From Platerodrilus igneus (lineage: Eukaryota; Arthropoda; Insecta; Coleoptera; Lycidae): a stretch of DNA of 64,000 bases. Position 1 is the stretch's first letter. Each line of letters opens with the position of its first letter. Both the position numbers and the translations under genes were made by a program. The stretch covers positions 434,001 to 498,000 of the forward strand of contig JARFIW010001750.1 of assembly GCA_036346225.1 (NCBI GenBank), read 5' to 3'. Of this stretch, positions 55,932 through 64,000 are shown one piece after another. The notes below the pieces were generated by a model. It saw only the letters and a list, made by a program, of their open reading frames with translations, ran no database searches and was not told the origin of the DNA.

Positions 55932-57484
55932 TTGGACTTAGAGAAACTAAAAGATAAAGATATTCAAGAAAGATTCGAAAAAAAGTCAAATGAATTGCTG
56001 AATGATATCGGAAAAATATCTGATACTAAGGAAATAGAAACAGAATGGAATAACATTAAATCCAGCCTAGACATGGCGGCCAGAGATATTCTGGGGTATA
56101 CACAAAAAGAAAATAAGAAACCATGGATAACAAAGGATATCCTGAATTTAATAGAAGAAAGACGAAAATACCATAATAAATCAGACGAAACAGGAAAACG
56201 GAGATACAAAACCATAAAATGGGAAATTATTCGAAAATGCAGAAAAGCTAAAGAACAATGGATTGATGAAAAGTGCAAAGAGGTACAAACAAAGATGGAA
56301 ATAGGAAAGACAGACGAAGCATACAAATTAATTAAAATGAATTTTAGGGATATAAAACCGTATAGCAAAAATATAAGGGACGCACAAGGAAACGTCATCA
56401 TAGAAAACGTAGAGAAAGTGGATAGATGGCAAGAATATAAGGAATTTATATGCAGGAGAGGAACTAACTGCATTAGAACAGGAATCAGACATTGAAAATG
56501 ATGACTTGGGATATCCTATACTTAGAGACGAGTTTGAATTAGCATTAAAGAGTCTGAAAAATGGTAAGGTGCCAGGTACAGATAAGGTGCAAGCAGAAAC
56601 TCTAAAAGCAGCTGGACAAGCAGTAACAGAACGTCTCTTCCAACTTGTAAGCTATATGTATGAGACAGGCGAGATACCCAAAGATTTCAAACGTAGCATC
56701 ATAGTAACTATACCAAAAAAGAAAGGTGCGGATAAATGTAAAAATTTTCGAACAATAAGTTTGACAGCACACGTGTCAAAAATATTAACTATAATTGTGC
56801 AAAGACGAATGGAAAAAAGGGGCGGAAGAAATACTAGGAGAAGACCAATTTGGGTTTAGGCGAAACAGGGGAACACGGGAGGCTATTTTAGCTCTGAGAG
56901 TGATAATGGAGAAAACAATAGAAAAAGAGGAAAGTGTGTATATAGGGTTTGTAGATCTGGAAAAAGCATTCGACAATGTAAAATGGAAAAAAATGTTTGA
57001 AATACTCAAAAAGATTGGAATGAGTTATATTGATAGACGAATAGTACATAGCTTATACAAAGAGCAAACAGCAGTAATAGAATTAGAGCAGGAATGTAGA
57101 GAAGTAAACATTAGGAAAGGGGTGAGACAGGGATGTGTCCTATCCCCATTGATTTTTAACTTGTACATAGAAGAGGCAATGAATACTGTCAAATGCAGGA
57201 AGACATTTGGAATTACTATGCAGGGACAAAAAATTAATATGCTTAGATTTGCAGATGATATAGTGGTATTAGCATCTAGCAAGAAAGAGTTAGAAGCTGC
57301 TCTTAATGAAATGGAAACGGTTCTAACAGAGAGATACGGTATGAAAATTAACAAAACTAAAACTAAAGTTTTAGTATGCAAAGGTGGGGAAAATAAATCA
57401 AAAACAAGAATACAAGTATGTAACACGAACTTACAAGAGGTTAAAGATTTCTGCTACTTAGGAAGCCAAATAACGCAAGATTAA
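55932..57484 (+). pseudogene. RTE-type LINE reverse transcriptase
   Basis: 55932-56495 is the linker (LLNDIGKISDTKEIETEWNN, KPWITKDILNLIEERRKYHN). RT follows: LKNGKVPGTDKVQAETLKAA, GEIPKDFKRSIIVTIPKKKG, frameshift near 56830, EDQFGFRRNRGTREAILALR, YIGFVDLEKAFDNVKWKKMF, NIRKGVRQGCVLSPLIFNLY and MLRFADDIVVLASSKKELEA (catalytic Asp pair). A stop at 57482 ends this frame. The polymerase motifs are complete, so the damage is recent compared with element A. Confidence 0.86.
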
Positions 57485-58018
57485 AAAAGAACAAAAGATA
57501 TAAAACAAAGATTAGCACAAGGTCGTGCTACATTTAACAAGAAAAAGCAACTACTGTGCTCAAAGACCACAAACATAGAAACAAGGAAAAGATTGCGTAA
57601 AACATATGTGTGGAGCACAGCACTGTACGGCTGTGAAGCCTGGACAGTAGGAAAAGTGGACAAGAAAAAGGTAGAAGCCTTTGAAATGTGGTGCTACAGA
57701 AGTATGATGAAGATATCATGGACAGACAAAGTTAAGAACGAAGAGGTACTAAAAATGGTAGGGGAAGAAAGAAATATGTGGAAAACGGTAAAAAAGAGGA
57801 GAGATAGGATGATAGGCCACATAGTACGGCATGAAGGAATAGTGCGGAATACATTAGAAGCAGAGATCGGAAAAAAGAGAAGAAGAGGCAGACCTAGGTT
57901 CGACTACTGCACACAGATAGTAAAAAATGTAGGCTGTAGGGGATTCAAGGAGATGTGTAGACTAGCCCAGAATAGAAATCAACGGAGGTACGCATCCAAC
58001 CAATCCCAAGACGGATAA
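57485..58018 (+). pseudogene. RTE-type LINE C-terminal domain
   Basis: Continues after one in-frame stop: TKDIKQRLAQGRATFNKKKQ, LRKTYVWSTALYGCEAWTVG, EAFEMWCYRSMMKISWTDKV, KRRDRMIGHIVRHEG and KKRRRGRPRFDYCTQIVKNV. The G-C-E-A-W and W-C-Y/W-T-D-K motifs are standard for this LINE type. It is highly basic near its end. The stop codon is at 58016-58018. Confidence 0.84.
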
Positions 58019-58068
58019 ACTAATAGCGAAAAAATAACTGTGCTTAAACATGATGATTATGATAAGTA

Positions 58069-59075
58069 ACTACAAGAATTGGTTGGGCAATATTCTCGAA
58101 TAATGTTAATTGTGTGAAAGGATTTACTGGAAAACCATTATTTCGGCAAATGTCTAAGTGTTGGGGGATCTTGGTAGCCACAGGTTGCTTAACCCTCTTC
58201 ACTGAATCTCGGTGAAATAGGGCATAAAATTAGAAAACAATAGAAGGGGAACGAGCTGTATACACATGCTGTGTGAGAATTTCGGGGAAATATGTAGGCT
58301 AGCTCAGAATATAAATAAGTGCAGGTACGTGTCCAACCAGTTTTGAGACTGAAAACCTAATGACGAAAAAATAAGCGCAGATAAATCTGATGATTAGTAT
58401 AAACAACTGGTTGTTGGTTGCGAAATATCTGCAACTAATGTTGGCTGTGCGAAAAGATAAATTGGAAAATATATCAAATCGCTAAATAGTTAAGTGTTGG
58501 AAAGTTGGCAGCCGCAGGTTGCCTACCTTCCTTCACATCCACTGAAGGTCGGAGAAATAGGGCATATAACTGTAAAACAATTGAAGGTGATCGAACTGCA
58601 TCTAACAAGAAAGAACAGCGCCTATGAAGAAAGGCAACAAGCATAGAACAAGAAGAAAATTGTTGAAAGCATATGTGTGGAGCAAAGCACAATATGCCTA
58701 TGAAATACGGGCAGTCTGAAACGCAGACAGAAAAATGGTAGCAGCCTTTTGAAATGCTGTGCTTCAGATGTAAGAGGACGATAGCATGGACAGACAAAGA
58801 TAATAACAAATAAGTTATACAAATAGTAGGGGAACAAGGATATCTGGGGAAAATGAGAAATAGAAGGGCGGAATACGTTCTAAGGCATTTTTGGGGAATA
58901 GTATGGGATATATTACAAGCAGAGATAGGAAAAAGGAGGTAGATGTAGACCTAGATCAGATAGTGATAGTTGCAGACTGTGCAAATTTCAGGGAAATCTG
59001 TAGGTTAGTTCAGAATAGGAAACAATGATGGTACGCGTCTAACCAGTTCTAGGACTGAAGACCTAATGATGATGA
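58069..59075 (+). mobile_element. Two further RTE-type 3' ends in tandem
   Basis: 58069-58405 and 58406-59070 are head-to-tail and each ends with an AACCAGTT...GACTGAA-ACCTAATGA-type 3' terminus. The second begins with CAACTGGTTGTTGGTTGCG, similar to the first's AGAATTGGTTGGGCAATATT, and contains decayed coding for the C-terminal domain (58640-58800, the GTGTGGAGCAAAGCAC region). With the main element there are three 3' ends in a row. Confidence 0.75.
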
Positions 59076-59599
59076 TATTGTTAGTGTCCTGTAGGATAAA
59101 GATTTATACTTTAGGTCTCTGTTTTGGACTCATTACAAAATGGATATTTTTTTGTATCTCTAGATTGTATTTGCATCACAATAATTTACTGTAAAGGACA
59201 CACAAAATTACTTAGTTGAACTTTATTTGTTTTGTTTAATAAAGAACGTCATTGTACCATTACTGCATGTCTTTATTTGTGTATTTTTTTATTATTATTA
59301 TCGATATTTATTTATCCTATTGGATTGATTTATGATGTTTTAACAGCTAAACATGTCCTTATTTATTTTATTTTCCTGTTATTTACTAATCTTTTTTTTA
59401 TTCGAGCAGGGCGGATCGAGTTTAGGTTTCTTTTTTAACTACTACACCCCATCCCCCCACTGGTTAGTTAGCACTGCATTTTTCCTTTCCTTTTTTATTC
59501 TGGTAATCGGTGCGGACTGCTTGCATTGCTTTTGTTGCTTTCTTCCTTGTCCATACAGTATATCGTAACAGGGTGAGTCAAATATTCTCCCTGCACATA
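59076..59599. other. Non-coding gap
   Basis: T-rich, with hydrophobic spurious ORFs at 59232-59568. Nothing else recognised. Confidence 0.45.
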
Positions 59600-59609
59600 A
59601 TAAAACAGA

Positions 59610-60182
59610 GCCATATGCGAAAAGAAGGTTACTAGTGTTAGTAAATAATCATGGTTAGCACAGAATTTAAATAAGTTTCCGGAGTTTGATGACTTCACAA
59701 TGGAATCCATTCTTAAGCCAAATGCAACTATACCACAAATAGCAGAGAGGCTTCGGGAAACAATAAAGGGTTATTCTATGAATAATTATATAGTATTTGT
59801 AGGAGGAGCGAATGATGTAGACAAACACAGTATAACAAATATAATGGAATCTTTCAATGATATTATAGAGTTATGTTCGAATGCTAACTTAATAGTTATG
59901 ACTATTCCTCTCAGGTATGATGTAAATTTGATCAACAAAAAAATAGTATGTATAAATAACCGTTTGCTAGCAGTAAGTAGAAATAGTTTCAATTTTATGG
60001 CACTTAACATAAATAAATATATAAACAAGGATGATTATTCAAGATTTGAAGTACACTTGAACTCAAGTGGTAAAAAAATAGTGTCTGAAGTTTTGAGGAA
60101 ACAATGCAATTTAGATTTTAAGAAAGCTTATGCAATACCAGTAAGAATAACGAGCAGAAAATTTTTTTTTAAAAAGAATTGA
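59610..60182 (+). pseudogene. LINE ORF1, SGNH/GDSL esterase-like
   Basis: Open from 59700: ILKPNATIPQIAERLRETIK, then NNYIVFVGGANDVDKHS, which matches the GxND block of SGNH hydrolases, then NLIVMTIPLRYDVNLINKKI, and FEVHLNSSGKKIVSE, matching the final His block. The first block (with the nucleophile Ser) should lie at 59620-59680; decayed sequence there (LAQNLNKFPEFDDF) lacks a clear GDS. Esterase-type ORF1 proteins are known from CR1-clade LINEs. Confidence 0.7.
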
Positions 60183-60265
60183 CAATGAAGATTTTAATTC
60201 AGCATCACCAAGACAAAGGTATTTAGTAAACATTAGCATTAAGAGTAACAGAAATAAAAAATTAA

Positions 60266-61400
60266 ATGCGCAGACATTTAAAAAAAAACACTGTAACGGA
60301 TATGTGTATCTATTATCAAAATATTCAATCTGTTAGAAATAAGATTAATAAACTAAAAGCATACATACAGAATAAAAATTATCAAGCCTTGTGCCTAGTT
60401 GAGCATTGGTTAAGCTACACTGAAGCAGATACTATTAACATAGAGGGATACGTTGTAGCTTCTAAGTTTACAGGAACCTACAAAGTACACGGAGGAACTA
60501 TAATCCTACTTCAAAATGAATTTAATAAAGATTGTAAACAACTGAAAAGATTAGATAGTTTATCAACAGAGGTACGCTGTGAAATTTCGGCTGTGTTAAT
60601 AATTTCGCTGAATACCATAATAATCAGCATATATAGGTCTCCATTAGGTGACCTTAAGATTTTTTTGGACATTATGAATAAAACAGTAATATAGATCACT
60701 CAAGACAAATAGTAGTCTGTGGCAGATTTAATGTTAAATTTAATTGAGATAACACTAATGCCTCCAAAGTGAAAGACCTGTTCCAATTCCTTAAACTAAA
60801 ATCAAATGTAACCTTTAGTACACACCAAGGAGGAAACTGTCTTGATAATGTATTCACTAATTGTAAACCAACTCCTATTGCTCAGCAGAATAATGCTCTC
60901 TCCGATCATGTTGGTATTGAACTTAAAATTTCTAACAAAAAAAAAACGAAATAGCTACACCCATTAAGAGGACGCTAGTTATGTCAGATAAAAATAAATT
61001 TATATTCAATAAAAACCTTGAGAAAGTTGATTGGAGCTCAGTTACAAACAACATAGACGTAAATAAAATTTTAACAATTTTCTTACTTGTGTAACAAACA
61101 TTTTTAAAGAATCTTTTCCCCTTAGGAGAGGACTTCATTCTAAACAAAAAATTGCACCATGGTTTGGATATAGTCTTGAAGACATGCGTGCTAAATTACA
61201 AGTCGCTTATGAAAGGTATAAGGAAAATCCCTCCATACAGAATAGAGAAAATCATAATAAGCTTAGAATTAAATATCGCAATGCAATTAAAGAAGCTAAA
61301 ATAAGGTATAATTCTGCTCTAGTAATATCAGCAAAAAATCCGAGTAAATGCATGTGGAATATTATCAACTCAAAAACAAACAAGAATAAGGATGGTAGTT
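60266..61400 (+). pseudogene. LINE endonuclease and linker
   Basis: CIYYQNIQSVRNKINKLKAY (Asn block), ALCLVEHWLS (catalytic Glu), IISIYRSPLGDLKIFLDIMN (Tyr), a decayed GRFNVK-like remnant of the Asp/Asn block near 60725, LDNVFTN and NALSDHVGIELKIS (Asp-His) at 60890. The linker is AYERYKENPSIQNRENHNKL, KNPSKCMWNIINSK. Frames change at 60695, 60768, 60953 and 61090. The start of this ORF follows ORF1 by about 80 nt. Confidence 0.78.
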
Positions 61401-62107
61401 AACGTCCTTCAACAATAAGTCCAACAGATTTTAATAAGTATTTTATAAATGTGGCTGAAACCATTGTTTCTGCCATAGATAATAATAGTACACAGACTCT
61501 AATGAATAACAGAACACAGGATTTGGGACATTTTACCTTTAAACCAGTATCTTTTAATGAAGTACGTGAGATCAAATTCCATGAAAACCAAGACCAGTAC
61601 AGATGCATATGGTCTTAGTATAGCAGTAATAAAAAATTGTATAAATATCTTGATATCTCCCTTACTAAATTAATAAACTCATGCATCAATAATAATACTT
61701 TTCCGGACTGCCTTAAAATAGCTAAAGTTATTCCAGTACTAAAAAAGGGGAACTCAAATAGTCCATCGAATTATTGTCCCATATCCTTATTACCAATATT
61801 TGCAAAAGTTTTGAAGAAATTGTTAGTGAACAAATGAAAATATATTTTGAAGCAAATAATTTATTTTCGTACAAACAGTTTGGGTTTAGAACAAATAAAT
61901 CCTCCACCTTAGCTATTCTGTATCTAATCAAGGAAATCACTAATGACTTCGAGAAGGGAGAATTCTGTCTGGTATCCTTTATAGACTTAGTAAGGCCTTC
62001 GATTGCATAGAGCATGACTTATTGTTACATAAACTACGACTCTATAAGTTTTGTCGGGGAAGTAGTTTATTAATCGAATCATTTTTAAGTAATAGACAGC
62101 AATTTGT
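61401..62107 (+). pseudogene. LINE reverse transcriptase, truncated
   Basis: SPTDFNKYFINVAETIVSAI, frameshift, CLKIAKVIPVLKKGNSNSPS, NYCPISLLPIFAKV, then in another frame SYKQFGFRTNKSSTLAILYL and CLVSFIDL, a one-base shift, SKAFDCIEHDLLLHKLRLYK and IESFLSNRQQFVTQ. The remainder of RT, including the catalytic FADD box, is absent because the sequence switches to a different LINE. Confidence 0.76.
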
Positions 62108-63203
62108 GACACAAGTCAGGTGTCTACAATCTCGAACCTCATTCATATAACTCAAGATATATCAGATACTTTAAATGAGCACAGTCAGTTGGATGTTATC
62201 TATACAGATTTTGCCAAAGCATTTGACAATGTATCACATGTAATACTCATCAGTAAGCTTAAAGTTGAATTTGGATACCACCCTAATCTTGTCAATTTCA
62301 TAGATTCTTACTTAGGTGAGAGAAAGCAGAAGGTTACTATAAAAGGATTTTCCTCACTACCGTTTGTACCCACATCTGGGGTACCGCAAGGCTCTAACCT
62401 TGGCCCCTTTTTTTCCTCATTTTCATAAACGACATTACTCAATCAATGCAAAATGTAAAATGCCTATTGTTTGCAGATGATCTCAAGATATATCGGAAAA
62501 TTAATAACATCACAGATTGCGTTAAGGTACAAGAAGATATTGACAAAATAAGTCACCTGGAGCAAGGACAATGAATTACACTTCAACAGTGAAAATGTGT
62601 TGTAGTATCATGTGCATACAAAAGGGAACCGATCAACTATGAATATAGTATGCAAAATGTGATATTAGGACGAACCTGTCGAGTACGTGACTTGAGATGA
62701 TAAATTGACATTTTCTTCTCATATCAGTTTCATCACAAGTAAAGCCTTAAAAACTTATAGATTTATTGCAAGAAATATAAAAGATTTTACTAATATGAAT
62801 TGTATAAAATATCTTTCTTAGCACTAGTAAAAAGTTACTTGAATATGCATCGTTAATATGGAGTCCATACTATCACTGCCATATATATATTCCATAGAGA
62901 AAGTGCAAAATAAAGTAGTCTGCTATATGCATTACAAAGAACGCGGTTTTTATGATGTACGAATATCAAGAAGATGGTTGTGTGAAAAATATAAACTCCC
63001 ACGACTAGAGAAACGAAGAAGAGTATAATATATCGTGTATATGTATAAGATGCTTCACAATATAGTCGACGATCCTACCTTCTTGGCTAGAATTAATTTC
63101 AATGTACTTTCTTATACCACAAGGAGTACAAATACTTTTTATATCACACATCTTGCTCACAGCAATTACCACTTAAATTCTCCATTATATAGAATGTGTA
63201 TGG

Positions 63204-63211
63204 CATATAAC
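63204..63211 (+). repeat. 8-bp target duplication of the MITE, left
   Basis: CATATAAC, identical to 63465-63472. An 8-bp duplication is the rule for hAT elements. Confidence 0.9.
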
Positions 63212-63464
63212 TAGGGCTGGGTCGGCGTATCGATATATCGATACGTATCGATACGACCCCCGTATCGACCCCCCCGATACAGCAAAAAATAAATATCGAT
63301 ATATCGATACTCGATATGTATCGATACGTATCGATATGTATCGATATGTATCGATATGTATCGATACGTATCGATACGCATCGATACGCATCGATACGTA
63401 TCAATGTTCGATATAGAATATGTATCGATATTCGATACGCAAAATCCCGTATCGCCCACCCCTA
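63212..63464. mobile_element. hAT-type MITE made of TATCGATA repeats
   Basis: A 253-bp element with termini TAGGGCTGGG and CCCACCCCTA (inverted, one mismatch) and an exact 8-bp target duplication, CATATAAC, on both sides. The inside is an array of a 10-bp unit, GTATCGATAC or GTATCGATAT. I count 12 exact TATCGATA octamers plus several CATCGATA variants, and a GC-rich spacer (63255-63287). There is no coding; ORFs on either strand here are translated repeat. Class assignment rests on the 8-bp duplication and the TAGGG-GTGGG type ends. Confidence 0.85.
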
Positions 63465-63472
63465 CATATAAC
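63465..63472 (+). repeat. 8-bp target duplication of the MITE, right
   Basis: CATATAAC, identical to 63204-63211; the interrupted LINE frame continues directly after it. Confidence 0.9.
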
Positions 63473-63619
63473 TTGGTTCAAAACGAGTGTAACATTTTAA
63501 ATATTATTTATAACGACTTAAAAACTAAATTATTACAAATTTTATAGCAAGTTTTGAATTTAATAACATTCCTGTTAATATGATATATGTACTTGTAATA
63601 GGGTATAGGTAAACCTGTT

Positions 63620-64000
63620 AAGTACTTGGTAACAACTCTGGATTAAGTAAAATAAAGTATGGGGTACCACAAGGATCTATACTAGGCCCGATATTGTTCG
63701 CAGATGACACAACTTTGATATATTCATCACCATCATTAATAGATCTAATTAATGTCAGAGCTATTACATACTTTTTAGTCATCTCGTGTTTTTTGTCTAA
63801 TAAGCTAAGGTATATATATATATATACCATGAAAAATGCCAAAACATGATATTTATCTTAAAAAAGAACAAAAATGATTCCTACATGAATCCAGAATCCA
63901 AGTTTCTGGGGGTGTATTTTGCTCCCAACTTGAAGTGGGACAAACATGTCAATGAAATTACCAATAAGTTAAACGGAGCAATATATTGCACTATTTCAAA
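63620..64000 (+). pseudogene. LINE reverse transcriptase fragment with deletion
   Basis: SKIKYGVPQGSILGPILF is joined directly to ADDTTLIYSSPS, so the residues usually between LF and the FADD box are deleted. Later SKFLGVYFAPNLKWDKHVNE and ITNKLNGAIYCTIS continue in another frame to the window edge. It is of the Jockey/CR1 type. A TA microsatellite is at 63810-63826. Confidence 0.75.

Larger units (their letters stand above)
54745..58068 (+). mobile_element. RTE-type LINE, nearly full length
   Basis: A GC-richer 5' UTR (54745-55050) with a small palindrome GTCCATT/AATGGAC at its start, a single ORF with endonuclease, RT and a basic C-terminal domain, and a short 3' end with a GAT-type tail (58050-58060). 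Parts of the same family occur at 34693, 37511, 53136 and 58069, so it is abundant locally. This is the best-preserved copy but has at least four frameshifts or stops. Confidence 0.86.
59600..62107 (+). mobile_element. CR1/Jockey-type LINE with esterase-like ORF1
   Basis: ORF1 with an SGNH-esterase-like fold, then endonuclease and part of RT. It stops abruptly within RT at about 62107, where a second LINE begins in the same orientation. No 3' end is present. Stops and frameshifts are frequent. Confidence 0.8.
62108..63555 (+). mobile_element. 5'-truncated Jockey-type LINE, split by a MITE
   Basis: Starts inside RT: STISNLIHITQDISDTLNEH, DVIYTDFAKAFDNVSHVILI, then FVPTSGVPQGSNLGPFF and, after a frameshift, NVKCLLFADDLKIYRKINN (catalytic Asp pair). 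Decayed C-terminal sequence follows to 63203 (YRMCMAYN), where the MITE is inserted, and resumes after it (LVQNECNILNIIYNDLKTKL) to a stop at about 63545. Truncation at its 5' end, typical of LINE insertion, joins it to the preceding RT. Confidence 0.78.

Noticed and set aside
56785..57719. Minus-strand ORFs opposite the RTE reverse transcriptase
   Set aside because: Shadows of the plus-strand LINE coding.
59232..59568. Hydrophobic ORFs that look like membrane proteins
   Set aside because: T-rich DNA between two LINEs, with no family resemblance.
63144..63459. Several overlapping Arg/Tyr/Ile/Asp-rich ORFs on the minus strand
   Set aside because: They are translations of the 10-bp TATCGATA array in different frames; no protein-like signal.
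1..64000. CRISPR arrays, bacterial operons or phage genes
   Set aside because: No spaced direct-repeat array, no Shine-Dalgarno-led gene clusters; introns and retroelements mark animal DNA.

Overview
The window is AT-rich animal DNA, most likely from an insect with a large, repeat-laden genome. The evidence is short GT-AG introns (50-60 nt), the end of a eukaryotic SMC2 condensin gene, and arthropod-type transposable elements: BEL/Pao, Ty3/gypsy, Penelope-like, Jockey/CR1/R1/RTE-type LINEs, Tc1/mariner and a hAT-type MITE. I cannot name the species. Nothing looks bacterial or organellar, and there is no CRISPR array.

Layout. 1-3955: Jockey/I-type LINE with both ORFs decayed. 3957-5398: exon of a repeat-like protein family of unknown function (minus). 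5480-6062: a TATA-bearing segment ending in a near-perfect hammerhead ribozyme core. 6063-7715: BEL/Pao fragment (minus). 8130-8573: decayed coiled-coil ORF (minus). 9503-12772: DNA transposon with 24-bp inverted repeats, an intron-containing IS630/Tc1-type transposase and a second copy of its C-terminal coding segment. 12773-16949: non-coding with small repeats. 16955-25202: BEL/Pao element with two LTRs, carrying a 400-bp insertion in pol and a 1.67-kb insertion in its 3' LTR. 25450-26660: Ty3/gypsy integrase fragment (minus), followed by a 20-bp minisatellite. 29857-34001: decayed multi-exon gene of an uncharacterised family. 34005-34905: composite repeat with a 70-bp tandem array and an RTE 3' end. 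36345-38265: R1-type LINE joined to an RTE-type endonuclease (minus). 39703-42456: Penelope-like element with RT, GIY-YIG nuclease and a hammerhead motif, flanked by a 28-bp target duplication, inserted just past the pol stop codon of a BEL/Pao fragment (42457-44820, minus). 44890-45303: inverted duplicate of an SMC2 piece next to a LINE fragment. 45304-45960: possible solo LTR. 48051-48423: the last two SMC2 exons (minus), the only clear cellular gene. 51685-52994: Tc1/mariner element with perfect 30-bp TIRs. 54745-59075: RTE-type LINE plus further 3' ends in tandem. 59600-64000: CR1-like and Jockey-like LINE pieces, interrupted at 63212-63464 by a hAT-type MITE holding twelve TATCGATA motifs.

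How the parts relate. Apart from SMC2, nearly every coding stretch is a transposon protein, and almost all carry frameshifts or stops. The nesting gives an insertion order: PLE into BEL, a hammerhead-like repeat into another BEL, and the MITE into a LINE. The most unusual signals are the recurrence of a CTGATGA-N-stem-GAAA module in three repeat families, the MITE that is an array of DREF-type sites, and the near-identical inverted copy of an SMC2 intron/exon boundary 3.4 kb from its source. Calls rest on reading translations and motifs by eye; no database search was run.
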